The notes under the pieces: generated by a model | Database searches by the model: none | Told to the model about the DNA's origin: nothing | The model's input: the letters and a program-made list of their open reading frames with translations, nothing else | Assembly (NCBI GenBank): GCA_035633215.1 | Contig: DASQFI010000045.1 | Location: 1-64,000 of the forward strand | Direction: 5' to 3' | DNA: 64,000 bases | Source: DASQFI01 sp035633215 | GTDB taxonomy: Bacteria > Acidobacteriota > Vicinamibacteria > Vicinamibacterales > SCN-69-37 | Made by a program: the position numbers and the translations under genes | Part shown: positions 48,345 through 57,609 of the stretch, one piece after another | Numbering within the stretch: position 1 is the first letter of the stretch | How the letters are laid out: the number at the start of each line of letters is the position of its first letter

Positions 48345-49121
48345 ATGCTGAAGACGATGGCAGCAGTGGTCTGCATGATCGTGGTGTGTGGGACTGGAAG
48401 CGCGTCCGCGCAAGTTTTCAACTTCGGAGACAAGGTCTTCGTCAATCTCAACGTCGCCGGGGGCGGAGGGACGTCGGATGACGCCTCCCGGCAGTTCTCG
48501 ATGCCGTACTTCGACGAGACGGCCACGATCGACACGAGCCGATCGGTGAGAACCGGTGGCGCGTTCTTCGATTTCATGGCCGGCGCCAAGGCCGTCGATA
48601 ACTGGACGGCCGGAATCAGCTTCTCCCGGCGATCCGGGAAATCGAATGGCAGCTTCGCCGGGAGCGTGCCCGACCTGGCGGAATTCGACCAGCCGCGAAG
48701 CGTATCCGGCACGATCGCCGACATGGAGCACAAGGAAACCTGGTTCGCGTTACTCGGCGGATACTCGTTGCCGAAGGTCACGAACCTGCCGAAATTCCTG
48801 GACAAAGCTGAGAAATACATGAAAAAAGTGGACTTGATGGTCTTCGCCGGCCCGGTCCGCGCGGCCGTCACGCACGAGGTCGTCTCGAGCGTTGAGATCT
48901 CCGAAGGGCCCTCTGGTCCGGTCGTGACCGTCAATCGCGAGACCATCAGCAAGTCGTTCTGGGGCATCCAGGTCGGCGTTGATGCCCGCTACATGGTCAC
49001 CTCCAACTTCGGTGCGGGCGTGTTCCTGCGCTACAGCGGCGCCAGCGGCGACATCAACGACGAAGTCAACCTCGACCTGGGGGGATTCCAGGGCGGCCTC
49101 GGACTGAGAATCCGGTTCTGA
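48345..49121 (+). CDS. Outer-membrane beta-barrel protein
   Basis: A 258-residue exported protein. A signal peptide (VVCMIVVCGTGSASAQ) is followed by alternating beta-strand sequence (NFGDKVFVNLNVAGGGG, WTAGISFSRRSGK, FGAGVFLRYSGASG) and ends with GGLGLRIRF, a C-terminal Phe signature for outer-membrane insertion. The function is unknown. It sits among lipoproteins in a secreted-protein block. Confidence 0.75.
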   Translation: MLKTMAAVVCMIVVCGTGSASAQVFNFGDKVFVNLNVAGGGGTSDDASRQFSMPYFDETATIDTSRSVRTGGAFFDFMAGAKAVDNWTAGISFSRRSGKSNGSFAGSVPDLAEFDQPRSVSGTIADMEHKETWFALLGGYSLPKVTNLPKFLDKAEKYMKKVDLMVFAGPVRAAVTHEVVSSVEISEGPSGPVVTVNRETISKSFWGIQVGVDARYMVTSNFGAGVFLRYSGASGDINDEVNLDLGGFQGGLGLRIRF

Positions 49122-49124
49122 GAT

Positions 49125-49192
49125 CAGGCCGAAGGCCACAGGCCAAAGGCCGAAGCAAAAAGCCCGCCGGACCCCCTTGGGCCTTCGGCCTG
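49125..49192. repeat. Inverted GGCCTTCG-type repeats between convergent genes
   Basis: CAGGCCGAAGGCC (49125-49137) and GGCCTTCGGCCTG (49180-49192) are a perfect 13-bp inverted repeat. The interior repeats GGCCAAA/GGCCGAA units. It lies between two convergent genes and could terminate both. Confidence 0.75.
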
Positions 49193-49197
49193 TCCCT

Positions 49198-50367
49198 CTA
49201 TCCCGGATGAATTGCCGGAACGTAGAGCGACCGATCGACGAAGTCATTGTCCTGCCAGGACGGGCCGTTCGTGCCCGGGATGTCCGACAGCACTTTGTAG
49301 ATGTGGCCGTCCGGGTAGCAGATGCGGCCGGCCGCGAACGAGCGGCCCTGCCACGAGACGATGTTCTCGCCGCCGTTCTTGATGAGCAGGCCGGCGCCTT
49401 CGCCGCGGAGCAGCCACGCCACGCGCTTGGTGACCTCGAAGGCATCCTCGACCGTCCGCCCCGGGTTCACGGCTCCGTGAACACACTGCACGAGCGCGTC
49501 CTTGTTTCCGGCGAGCGAGCCGCACTGTTCCCAATTCCCGACCGGTCCTCCTCCGATTGGCGGCCCAGGTCGAGGGGCGCTGACGGGCGGCAGCGGCGAT
49601 CGGAACGTCTCGACCCGCGACCACGAGCCGGTGAATTCCGGATCCCAGACCCGCACGCGCCAGTAGAACGTCCGGTCCCATCCGGGCAGAGTCGGCATCT
49701 CGTACTTCGTCTCGCCGCCTCCGGGCGGGATTTCCGCGTTGAACAGGATGGTCACGAAGTCAGGCCGCTCGGAGACCTGGAAGTTGTAGGACAACGAGTT
49801 GATAGGGCCCGACGCCGGGGCGTTCGCGGCCGATAGTTCCGGCGCATTATTTCCCACGCGCTCGTTGGCGGTGGGGAACTTCGGCTCAGGCGTGCCGATG
49901 ACGATTGGCGGCAGGGCATCGAAGTGCCACACCGGCGACCAACCGCTCGTGTTCGCGCCATCGTCGGCCTTCGCGCGCCAGTAATAGGTTCGTCCCGTCG
50001 GCAGCTTGCCGGGCAGCAGGAACCGCGTGAGGCCGTTGTCCGAGACCGTGATGCCGTTCTGCGTGAACACCTGGCCGGCGAAGCTCGTGTCGGCGGCGAC
50101 TTGGACGGTGAGCGTCATCGGGCGGCCGATGTTGCTGACCGGGTTGAACAGGACGAGCGTGACCGGCTGCTCGGCGTCTTTGATCCGGAGACCGACGCGG
50201 GGTTCGGACACCAGCGGGGTCGTGATCGTGACGCCCTCCATCGGGCCCGCCACCTGCGGGCTCAGGGGATTCGACGTCTTGGTGCGCTCGCAACTCGTGA
50301 GACTCACGATTGCGGGGAACAGGACAACCAACGCGAGACGGCCGATCGGAAATCTGGAGCTCTTCAT
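49198..50367 (-). CDS. Lipoprotein with repeated Fn3-like domains
   Basis: A 389-residue predicted lipoprotein (lipobox LTSC, Cys 26). Two Fn3-like units are visible, marked by TYYWRAKADDGANTSGWSPVWHF (about residues 128-150) and TFYWRVRVWDPEFTGSWSRVETF (about 232-255). A Gly/Pro linker leads to a C-terminal domain (about 285-389: WLLRGEGAGLLIKNGGENIVSW, ICYPDGHIYKVLSDIPG) that resembles a small enzyme-like or glycan-recognition module. Convergent with the beta-barrel gene. The function is unknown. Confidence 0.65.
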   Translation of the reverse strand: MKSSRFPIGRLALVVLFPAIVSLTSCERTKTSNPLSPQVAGPMEGVTITTPLVSEPRVGLRIKDAEQPVTLVLFNPVSNIGRPMTLTVQVAADTSFAGQVFTQNGITVSDNGLTRFLLPGKLPTGRTYYWRAKADDGANTSGWSPVWHFDALPPIVIGTPEPKFPTANERVGNNAPELSAANAPASGPINSLSYNFQVSERPDFVTILFNAEIPPGGGETKYEMPTLPGWDRTFYWRVRVWDPEFTGSWSRVETFRSPLPPVSAPRPGPPIGGGPVGNWEQCGSLAGNKDALVQCVHGAVNPGRTVEDAFEVTKRVAWLLRGEGAGLLIKNGGENIVSWQGRSFAAGRICYPDGHIYKVLSDIPGTNGPSWQDNDFVDRSLYVPAIHPG

Positions 50368-50501
50368 ACGTTCAAGTCCCTGAAATTGACACCACTGGCT
50401 GGAACCGCTATCGAACCGAAACCGGCCAGACTTTATGATCTGGCGGTATCTTTTTGGCTGGGGGGCCGTTATTGTGACGGCAACCAGGGGATCCGCGCAA
50501 G

Positions 50502-51716
50502 ATGCCGACTGAAGGTGCCGACCGACCCATCCGGGTGCTCCAGGTTTGCGATCACCTCGGATGGGAGGGGTCCCGGATGCACGGCGTCAAACGATTGTTT
50601 GCGTGGATGATCCCGCGGTTCGACCGGTCTTCGTTCGAGGTCTCGCTCGTCAGCCTGCGCAAACGGGACCTCTCCGAGGAGACGCTGGACAGCCTCGGGA
50701 TCGACATCTCCTATCTGGAAAAATCGAAGTTCGACGCCACCACGCTCCGGGCTCTGCTGAAGGTCATCGACCGCAAGCAGATCGACATCCTGCACCTCCA
50801 CGGCTATGGGGCGACGACGTTCGGCCGGCTGGCGGCGGCGCGCCGGGGGCTGCCCGTGGTCCTTCATGAGCATGCGAACCTCACCTCGACGCCCTGGTTC
50901 CAGAAAATCGCCGACCGGGTGCTCGAGCGATATACCGACCTGGCGATCGCCGTCTCGCAGAGCACCGCCGAGTTCGTCATTGGGGCCCGGCTGGTGCGGC
51001 CTGACCGGGTGAAAGTGGTCTATTTGGGTGCGCCAGTAGACGAATTCAGCCAGGCCCGGTCACCCGAGGAAATTGATTCCGTCAGGAGCGAGCTGGGGAT
51101 CAAGCCTGGCGAACTGGCCGTCGGGACCGTCACCAGGCTTCACGATTCAAAGGGGAACGAGTACCTGGTCCGGGCGGCGCGGCGCGTTCTCGATGCCCGG
51201 CCGAACACGCGGTTTTTCCTGTTCGGGGAGGGGCCGCTGCGGCCGAGTCTCGAGGCTGAAGCGTCCGCGCTCGGGTTGGGCGACCGGTTCGTCTTCGGCG
51301 GGTTCGTCAAGGACGTCGCCCGTGTCCTGAGCGCGTTCGATATCAGCGTGTTTCCGTCGCTCTGGGAGGGCACGCCGCTGACGCTCTTCGAGGCGCTCGC
51401 GGCCGCGCGGCCCATGGTCGCCACTGACGCTGATGGCCTGCTCGACGTGCTGACCGACGAGCGGGACGCGCTGATCGTGCCGAAACGCGACAGCGTGGCG
51501 CTGGCTGACCGGATCGTCGAACTGATCGACCGGCCGGATCGTCGACGAGAGCTCGCCGCCCGGGCGAGGGAGACCGCCCGCCACTACGACATCGACGCGT
51601 TCGTGAAGAAGATGGAGCGGCTCTATCGCATTCTGCACCGGCACTCGCGCGCGACCGGCCGCCACATCTCGCGCGCGGCGGACCTGTCGTTCCTGACGGA
51701 GAAAGCCGCGACGTGA
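50502..51716 (+). CDS. GT4 family glycosyltransferase
   Basis: A 404-residue GT-B enzyme. The N-terminal domain shows RVLQVCDHLGWEGSRMHGVKR and HLHGYGATTFGRLAAARRG; the C-terminal donor domain shows GTVTRLHDSKGNEYLVRAA, FLFGEGPLRP, FGGFVKDVARVLSAFDISVFPSLWEGTPLTLFEALA (E-x7-E-type motif) and MVATDADGLLDV. ATG 50502. It starts a plus-strand run of envelope genes. It would transfer a sugar to a lipid-linked glycan in the cytoplasm. Confidence 0.87.
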   Translation: MPTEGADRPIRVLQVCDHLGWEGSRMHGVKRLFAWMIPRFDRSSFEVSLVSLRKRDLSEETLDSLGIDISYLEKSKFDATTLRALLKVIDRKQIDILHLHGYGATTFGRLAAARRGLPVVLHEHANLTSTPWFQKIADRVLERYTDLAIAVSQSTAEFVIGARLVRPDRVKVVYLGAPVDEFSQARSPEEIDSVRSELGIKPGELAVGTVTRLHDSKGNEYLVRAARRVLDARPNTRFFLFGEGPLRPSLEAEASALGLGDRFVFGGFVKDVARVLSAFDISVFPSLWEGTPLTLFEALAAARPMVATDADGLLDVLTDERDALIVPKRDSVALADRIVELIDRPDRRRELAARARETARHYDIDAFVKKMERLYRILHRHSRATGRHISRAADLSFLTEKAAT

Positions 51717-51756
51717 CGACCGGCATTTGTGCGCGATTTGTGCGGTTTGGCACTAC

Positions 51757-53637
51757 GTGGAAGTGAGAACGGCTCGAGGCTCCGTGGTCGCGGGATGGAT
51801 CGCCGCCGTCGGGCTGGCCGTCGTCTACGGCGTGCTCGTGTCGAGGACGGAGTTCGGCCGGGGCGAGGCCGAAATCTTCAGCGACGAGGCGACCTACTAC
51901 CTGATGGCGCACTCGCTCGCGTCGGATGGCGACCTGGCCTACCGGCGCGAAGACCTGCTGCGCATGCTCCGTGAGTTTCGATCCGGTCCCCGCGGCGTGT
52001 TCCTGAAAAAGGGCAAGACCATCGACGGGCGCGACGATCCAGACACGAACCGGCTGTTCTTCGGCAAGTCGTTCATCTATCCGCTGTTTGCCTGGCCGTT
52101 CGTCCGCGTGCTCGGCACGACAGGATTTGTCGTCTTCAACCTCGTCCTGCTCGCGCTGGCATTTGGAAGCGCCTATCAGTTCCTCGCCGCGCGGTCCGGC
52201 ACCGTCGCCAGCCTGCTGCTCGCGTTCAGCTTCATCTTCGCGACCGCAGTGCCCGTCTACGTCGTGTGGATGATGCCCGAGCTCTTCAACTTCACCCTGG
52301 GCGTCGTCGCGTACTTTTTCTGGTTGTTCAAGGAGGTCTCGCCGCCGGCTGGGTCCACTCGAAAGAGCTGGCTTCGCCGTCCCGCCAGCGACATGGCCGC
52401 GGTGGTCCTGTTCGGGCTCGCCGCGTTTTCGAAGCTGACCAACGTCGTCATGGCAGGACCGATGCTCGCTTGGCTGCTCTGGCGCGGTCAGTGGAAACGC
52501 GCGGTCGCGGCTGGCGCGACCGTAGGCCTCGTGACGGCGGCGTTGTTCGCGGTGAACGTCGCCGTGAGCGGTGAGTGGAACTATCAGGGTGGCACCCGAG
52601 CGACCTGTTATGGGGATTATCCGTTCCAGCAGCCGGGTCAGGGATTCGAGGTCTGCGCCAGCCGCGGGCGCGACGAGACCCTGACGAACGTTCTCTTCGA
52701 TCCGGAAGTGTTCTGGACGAACCTGATCGCCAACCTTCAATACTTCGTGATCGGCCGGAACTCGGGCCTCGTGCCGTACTTCTTCCCGCTCGTGTTCGGG
52801 ACGATCGCGTTCCTGCTCGCGCGCAGCCAGCGGGCGCCATGGCAGTGGTTCGTCCTTGCGGGGATCGTTGCGCACATTGGCGTGCAACTGATCTTGTGGC
52901 CCTACACGTACTACGGGAGCGGCGGGTCGGTTGCCAATCGGTACTTCATGGGCGCGTACGGCGCATCTGTGTTTCTGTTTCCCCCCATCCACTCCCTCAT
53001 CGCGTCGGCGATTCCGGTCCTGATTGGCGGTGTGTTCGTCGCGAAGATGGTGCTCGATCCGTTCTACACGTCAGCGCGTCCCGGCCGGTATTCCATGACC
53101 GGGTTGCAGCGACAGCTCCCGGTCGAACTGACCCAAACCAACGATCTGCCGATCACGACCGAACACCACCGGGTGCGACTCGAGTACGGCGGCAACGGTG
53201 TCGGCGATATCGAGATGTTTCAGGTCTACTATCTCGACGACAACTCCTACCTCCGCGAGGCTGACAGGAAGACGTTTTGGACTCGGGGCGAATCCTTCGC
53301 CGAGTTTCTGATCAAGACGGACAGGCCGTGCCGCCGATTTCAGGTCGTGCTGTCCGCGGGGCCCGTTGCGACAACGAGCACGGTGACCGTCTCGAGGTCC
53401 GGGGGGTGGGCGGCCGCAGTAGAGGGCCGTTCGCAGACGGTGCGAGTCGAGCCCGGTTCCTCGCAGCAACTGTCGTTCAGCCTGCCGCCGGGCTTTCCCT
53501 ACAAGAAAGATCGCGACAAGCCGGCGATGGTCTGGGTCGTCTCGATCTCGAGCAGCAGCGGCTTCACGCCCGCGCCGAGTCCGGCCAACGACACGCGCTA
53601 CCTGGGCGTGCTCGTGAAGCCCATGGTCTTCGAATAA
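51757..53637 (+). CDS. Polytopic membrane protein with C-terminal soluble domain
   Basis: About 626 residues from GTG 51757 (GTG 51763 is possible). The first luminal loop FGRGEAEIFSDEATYYLMAHSLASDGDLAYRRED has the acidic cluster of GT-C transferases. Around ten helices follow (FIFATAVPVYVVWMMPELFNFTLGVVAYFFWLF). The last 200 residues form a beta-rich periplasmic domain (HHRVRLEYGGNGVGDIEMFQVYYLDDNSYLRE). I infer a GT-C glycosyltransferase; the family is not certain. The next gene begins 3 bp downstream. Confidence 0.6.
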   Translation: MEVRTARGSVVAGWIAAVGLAVVYGVLVSRTEFGRGEAEIFSDEATYYLMAHSLASDGDLAYRREDLLRMLREFRSGPRGVFLKKGKTIDGRDDPDTNRLFFGKSFIYPLFAWPFVRVLGTTGFVVFNLVLLALAFGSAYQFLAARSGTVASLLLAFSFIFATAVPVYVVWMMPELFNFTLGVVAYFFWLFKEVSPPAGSTRKSWLRRPASDMAAVVLFGLAAFSKLTNVVMAGPMLAWLLWRGQWKRAVAAGATVGLVTAALFAVNVAVSGEWNYQGGTRATCYGDYPFQQPGQGFEVCASRGRDETLTNVLFDPEVFWTNLIANLQYFVIGRNSGLVPYFFPLVFGTIAFLLARSQRAPWQWFVLAGIVAHIGVQLILWPYTYYGSGGSVANRYFMGAYGASVFLFPPIHSLIASAIPVLIGGVFVAKMVLDPFYTSARPGRYSMTGLQRQLPVELTQTNDLPITTEHHRVRLEYGGNGVGDIEMFQVYYLDDNSYLREADRKTFWTRGESFAEFLIKTDRPCRRFQVVLSAGPVATTSTVTVSRSGGWAAAVEGRSQTVRVEPGSSQQLSFSLPPGFPYKKDRDKPAMVWVVSISSSSGFTPAPSPANDTRYLGVLVKPMVFE

Positions 53638-53640
53638 GCC

Positions 53641-55293
53641 GTGCGCCGGCAGTTCCTTGTCGCGCTGGCGGTCGGCGCCGCGCTCGCGGCGATCCTGAGC
53701 TATCCGACCATCGCCCGTCCTGGATCCGTCGCGCGGGTCGACACTGACGACGGCAAGTTCAGCGTGTGGAACGTGGCGTGGGTGGCGCACGCGCTCGTCG
53801 ACGGGCGCGACCGCGTGTTCGACGCGAACATCTTCTATCCCAGAACGGGGACGCTCGCCTATTCAGAAGCGAATCTCGTCGCCGGTGCGCTCGCCGCGCC
53901 GGTCTATGCCCTGACCGGCAATCCGCTCACCGCGTTCAACGCCGTCGTCTTCACGATTCTCGTCCTGGCGTTCGTCTCGATGTGGGCGCTGGTGCGCCGG
54001 CTGTCCGGCTCGTGGACGGGCGCGCTCGTCGCCGCGACCGCCTTCGCGTTCGCGCCGTACGTGGCGGCCAGGACGGCGCACATCCAGTTGCTGATGGTCT
54101 GGGTGTTTCCGGTCGTGTTCCTGGCCTTTCATCGCCTGGTGGACGCGCCGGGTGTTGCCCGCGGCGCCGTGCTCGGCCTGACGCTCGCCCTCGCGGCACT
54201 GTCGTGCGGGTACTACGGCGTTTTCGCGGGGCTGGCCGTCGGTCTCGCCGCGGTCTGGTTCGCGTTCGGTCAGCCGCATCAGCGCCGGTACTGGGCCGGA
54301 CTGGCCGCGGCCGTCGTCGTCTCCGGGCTGCTCGTTGCCCCGGTGCTCCGTCCGTATCTCGCGCTCCGCGCCGAAGCCGGCGCCAGACGCGTCGTGAACC
54401 TGGACGAAGCGCGCGAGTATTCGGCGAACGTTCGCGCGTATCTGTCGTCGCCGTCACGACTGCATGAATGGGTCAGCGAACGATATCTGACCAGTCTTGG
54501 TCCGGCTCGTGAGGGGTTGTTTCCCGGCGTGCTGCTCACGCTGTTCGCTGTCCTGGGCGTCTGGTCTGCCGCGCGCCCCGGGACGACGCGGAAGTGGAAG
54601 TCGCCCGAAGGCGCGGAGCGAATTGTCGCGTTTTACGTGGTACTGACGGCGCTCGCGGTGTGGGCGTCGTTCGGACCAGGGGCGGGCCTCTACGGCTGGC
54701 TCGCGCAGACCATGCCGTTCATGTCTTTCCTGCGGGCGCCGGCGCGCTTTGGCGCCGTCGTCATCTTTGCGCTCGCGGTTCTCGCGGGGTTCGGACTCGC
54801 GCGCGTGGTGTCGAGACGCGGCACCTGGCTGGCGGCGGCGCTCACCGCCGCGGTCGCGATCGAAGTTGCCGCGGTGCCGTGGGATCTCCACGAGCCCGAT
54901 CCGCTCCCGGAGGCCTATCGTCGACTGGCCGAGCTGCCACGCGGCGGGGTCGTCGAGTTTCACTTTCCCTATCGGTCGAACGATCTCTTCCGGCACACGC
55001 GATACATGTTCGATTCGATCTGGCACTGGCAGCCGCTCATCAACGGCTACAGCGACTACATCCCGCAGGAGTTCCGGGACATGGCCGTTCCGATCAACGG
55101 TTTCCCGGACGACACGTCCTTCAAGATTCTTCGGGAACACCAGGCCCGGTATGTCGTGATTCATCTCGATACCTACGGCGACGCGGAGAAGCGCGCCATC
55201 CTGCTCGCGCGCTTCCCGCCGTACATGGACTATCTGAAGCCGATCGTTCAGACCGGCGACACCTGGTTGTTCGAGATTCAGAAGTGGCCGTAA
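53641..55293 (+). CDS. Polytopic membrane protein, GT-C-like (YfhO-type tail)
   Basis: A 550-residue protein starting at GTG 53641. The first loop has DTDDGKFSVWNVAWVAHALVDGRDRVFDANIFYPRTGTLAYSEANLV, typical of GT-C enzymes of the PMT/YfhO type. About ten helices follow, and then the C-terminal region with ELPRGGVVEFHFPYRSND, YGDAEKRAILLARFPPYM. It is probably a co-translated partner of the preceding transferase-like gene. Specificity is unknown. Confidence 0.6.
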   Translation: MRRQFLVALAVGAALAAILSYPTIARPGSVARVDTDDGKFSVWNVAWVAHALVDGRDRVFDANIFYPRTGTLAYSEANLVAGALAAPVYALTGNPLTAFNAVVFTILVLAFVSMWALVRRLSGSWTGALVAATAFAFAPYVAARTAHIQLLMVWVFPVVFLAFHRLVDAPGVARGAVLGLTLALAALSCGYYGVFAGLAVGLAAVWFAFGQPHQRRYWAGLAAAVVVSGLLVAPVLRPYLALRAEAGARRVVNLDEAREYSANVRAYLSSPSRLHEWVSERYLTSLGPAREGLFPGVLLTLFAVLGVWSAARPGTTRKWKSPEGAERIVAFYVVLTALAVWASFGPGAGLYGWLAQTMPFMSFLRAPARFGAVVIFALAVLAGFGLARVVSRRGTWLAAALTAAVAIEVAAVPWDLHEPDPLPEAYRRLAELPRGGVVEFHFPYRSNDLFRHTRYMFDSIWHWQPLINGYSDYIPQEFRDMAVPINGFPDDTSFKILREHQARYVVIHLDTYGDAEKRAILLARFPPYMDYLKPIVQTGDTWLFEIQKWP

Positions 55294-55303
55294 GGCCGTG
55301 CGA

Positions 55304-56299
55304 TCACCGCTTGTCTTTGCGGTTCTTGCCGATCAGGAAGGGCACGCCGGACGTCGAAAACAGCATGATCAACGCCGCGCCGATGAACGACAGCGCGAGT
55401 GCCGACTCGAGCGGCTGGCCAAGGCGTGTGAAATAGAAGGCAAACGTGCTTTCGCGGACACCGAGCCCGTTGACCGATATCGGCAGCATCTGGACCACCA
55501 GCGTCATCGGCACCACGATCGCGAGGTGGGCGAGCGAGACCTGAAGGTTGAGCGCGTGCGCGATCGCCCAGTAGAAGCCCACAATGATGGCCTGGACGAT
55601 GATGGCGCCGGCGAAGCACGCACCGAGCGCGAGCGGAGCGTCTCGGAAGCGGGCCAGCGCGGAAGTCAGTCGCTCGATGCGCTCTTCGACCCATTCCTGG
55701 TGAATGGCGCGCAGCGGTCGCAGCAGCTTGCCAATTCCGTGAGGCAGCAACACCACCGGAGCGGCCAGCGCTATCGCCGCGGCCAGCACACCCCACAGCA
55801 GACCAGGCGCCATCGGCCCGATCGCCGTGCTCATCTGCGCGGCCAGCGTCGCGCCGGAGGCCGCGACAAAGACGAGGCCGAGCAGCCCCAGCCCGCGATC
55901 GACGAGCACGACCGTCGTCGCGAGCGTCTTCGAGCCCGCCGATCCCGCCGTATCGCGGATCCGGATGACGTCGCCGCCGATGTTCGACGGCAGGAAGTTG
56001 TTGAAGAACGTCGCGACGAGAAACGACTTCAAACGCGTCGCGAAGGCGATCGGCACGTGCTGCGCGTTCAGCAGGATGCCCCACCGCCAGACGCTGATCA
56101 CGATCCCGAGAAAATACGCGAGGAGGGCCGCGCCGAGCCAGCCGATCGATGCCGTGCGCGAGAGATCCCAGAGCCGCGCGAGATCGACCCGCGAGAGCAG
56201 GACGGCCAGCAGTCCCCCGCTCACGACGATTTTGAGGGTCCAGAGAAGCGCTTGGCGTCCGACGCGCGGCTGGGCCCCGCTCGAAGGCTGTTCGTTCAT
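55304..56299 (-). CDS. Flippase-like integral membrane protein (UPF0104/LPG synthase TM family) 2
   Basis: A 331-residue polytopic protein. It has family features FLVATFFNNFLPSNIGGDVIRIRDTAG, TTVVLVDRGLGLLGLVFVA and VVQMLPISVNGLGVRESTFAFYFTRLGQPLESAL. It starts at ATG 56299 rather than an upstream Met because the preceding segment is not membrane-like. It differs from flippase 1 in the linker regions and retains a natural C-terminus (FSTSGVPFLIGKNRKDKR). It lies convergent to the preceding transferase and divergent from a GT4 gene. Confidence 0.82.
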   Translation of the reverse strand: MNEQPSSGAQPRVGRQALLWTLKIVVSGGLLAVLLSRVDLARLWDLSRTASIGWLGAALLAYFLGIVISVWRWGILLNAQHVPIAFATRLKSFLVATFFNNFLPSNIGGDVIRIRDTAGSAGSKTLATTVVLVDRGLGLLGLVFVAASGATLAAQMSTAIGPMAPGLLWGVLAAAIALAAPVVLLPHGIGKLLRPLRAIHQEWVEERIERLTSALARFRDAPLALGACFAGAIIVQAIIVGFYWAIAHALNLQVSLAHLAIVVPMTLVVQMLPISVNGLGVRESTFAFYFTRLGQPLESALALSFIGAALIMLFSTSGVPFLIGKNRKDKR

Positions 56300-56409
56300 T
56301 TGACGGCGCGTGGGATCAGGGTAGTGGCGTCGGCACCTGACGAGGATAAGAGCGGCGTAGTGTAGCATGTACGCGTCGTGAATCCGCCCGCGCGCCCGGG
56401 CCGACGCGC

Positions 56410-57609
56410 ATGCACATCCTGATGATTGCCCCGGAGCCGTTTTTCGAGCCCCGCGGCACGCCGTTCTCCGAATTCCATCGCATCCGTGCACTGACGACGC
56501 TGGGACATACGGTCGATCTGGCCACGTATCCGTTCGGCCGCGACGTGGAGATGCCGGGCCTGCGCATCATTCGCTGCCTGCGGCCGCCCTTTCTCAAGCG
56601 CGTGAAAATCGGGCCATCGTGGCCGAAGGTGCCGCTCGATCTCTCGCTCTTCTGCACCGCGCTGCGCCTGGCGATGACCCGCCGCTACGATGCCGTGCAC
56701 TCGCACGAAGAGGGCGGCGCGGTGGGCGTCGTGATTGCCAGCCTGCTGCGCGTGCCGCATCTCTACGACATGCATTCGAGCTTGCCGCAGCAGATCGCCA
56801 ACTTCGGCTACCAGCGTCGCGCCTGGCTCGCGCGCCTGCTGTCCGGGCTCGAACGCCAGATGATCCGGCGATCGCGCGTCGTCATCGTGATCTGCCCCGA
56901 GCTCGAGACGACCGTGCGGGCGGTGGATCCCGACGTCGAGACCGTGCTGATCGAGAACGCGCCGGGATCGGGCGACCGGCCGACGCCGGGCACCGGTCGC
57001 GCGATCCGTGAAGCGCTCGGCGTGTCCCACGACGCGCCGGTCGTGATGTACACCGGCACGTTCGAGGCCTATCAGGGCCTCGATCTTCTTTACGAGGCGA
57101 TGGCGCGCGTGGTCGAACAGCGTCCCGACGCCAGGCTCGTTCTCGTCGGCGGTGACGACACGCAGGTCGCGGCCGCGCGGGCACGCGTGCGCGCCCTGGG
57201 TCTCGACCACGCGGTCATTTTCGCCGGTCAGCGTCCGGCCGACGAGATTCCGGCGTTCCTGGACGGCGCGACGCTCCTCGTCTCACCGCGCTCCACCGGC
57301 ACCAACACGCCGCTCAAGATTTACCAATACCTGCGATCCGGACGGCCGATTGTCGCGACGCGTCTGCGCACGCACACCCAGGTCCTGTCGGACGAGACCG
57401 CCTTTCTGGCCGAGCCGACACCCCACGCCTTCGGGGACGCGATCGTGGCCGCCCTCGCGCAGCCCGAGCGCGCGGCGGAAATCGGCGCGCGCGCCCGGGC
57501 GCTCGCCGACACGAAATACAGCGAGGAAGCGTTCCTCGCGCGCACGCAGCAGGCCGTGGGCGCCCTGTTCGATCGGTCCCGGCCCGAAGCGGCCGGAGGC
57601 GTCGCGTGA
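56410..57609 (+). CDS. GT4 family glycosyltransferase
   Basis: A 399-residue GT-B enzyme. The N-terminal part has HILMIAPEPFFEPRGTPFSEFHRIRALTTLGHTVDL and DAVHSHEEGGAVGVVIASLL; the C-terminal donor site has VMYTGTFEAYQGLDLLYEAM, LVLVGGDDTQV and LLVSPRSTGTNTPLKIYQYLRSGRPIVATRLRTH. It opens a plus-strand operon (GT4, methyltransferase, epimerase, acyltransferase, GT4) in which successive genes overlap, so it acts in the same glycan pathway. Confidence 0.87.
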   Translation: MHILMIAPEPFFEPRGTPFSEFHRIRALTTLGHTVDLATYPFGRDVEMPGLRIIRCLRPPFLKRVKIGPSWPKVPLDLSLFCTALRLAMTRRYDAVHSHEEGGAVGVVIASLLRVPHLYDMHSSLPQQIANFGYQRRAWLARLLSGLERQMIRRSRVVIVICPELETTVRAVDPDVETVLIENAPGSGDRPTPGTGRAIREALGVSHDAPVVMYTGTFEAYQGLDLLYEAMARVVEQRPDARLVLVGGDDTQVAAARARVRALGLDHAVIFAGQRPADEIPAFLDGATLLVSPRSTGTNTPLKIYQYLRSGRPIVATRLRTHTQVLSDETAFLAEPTPHAFGDAIVAALAQPERAAEIGARARALADTKYSEEAFLARTQQAVGALFDRSRPEAAGGVA

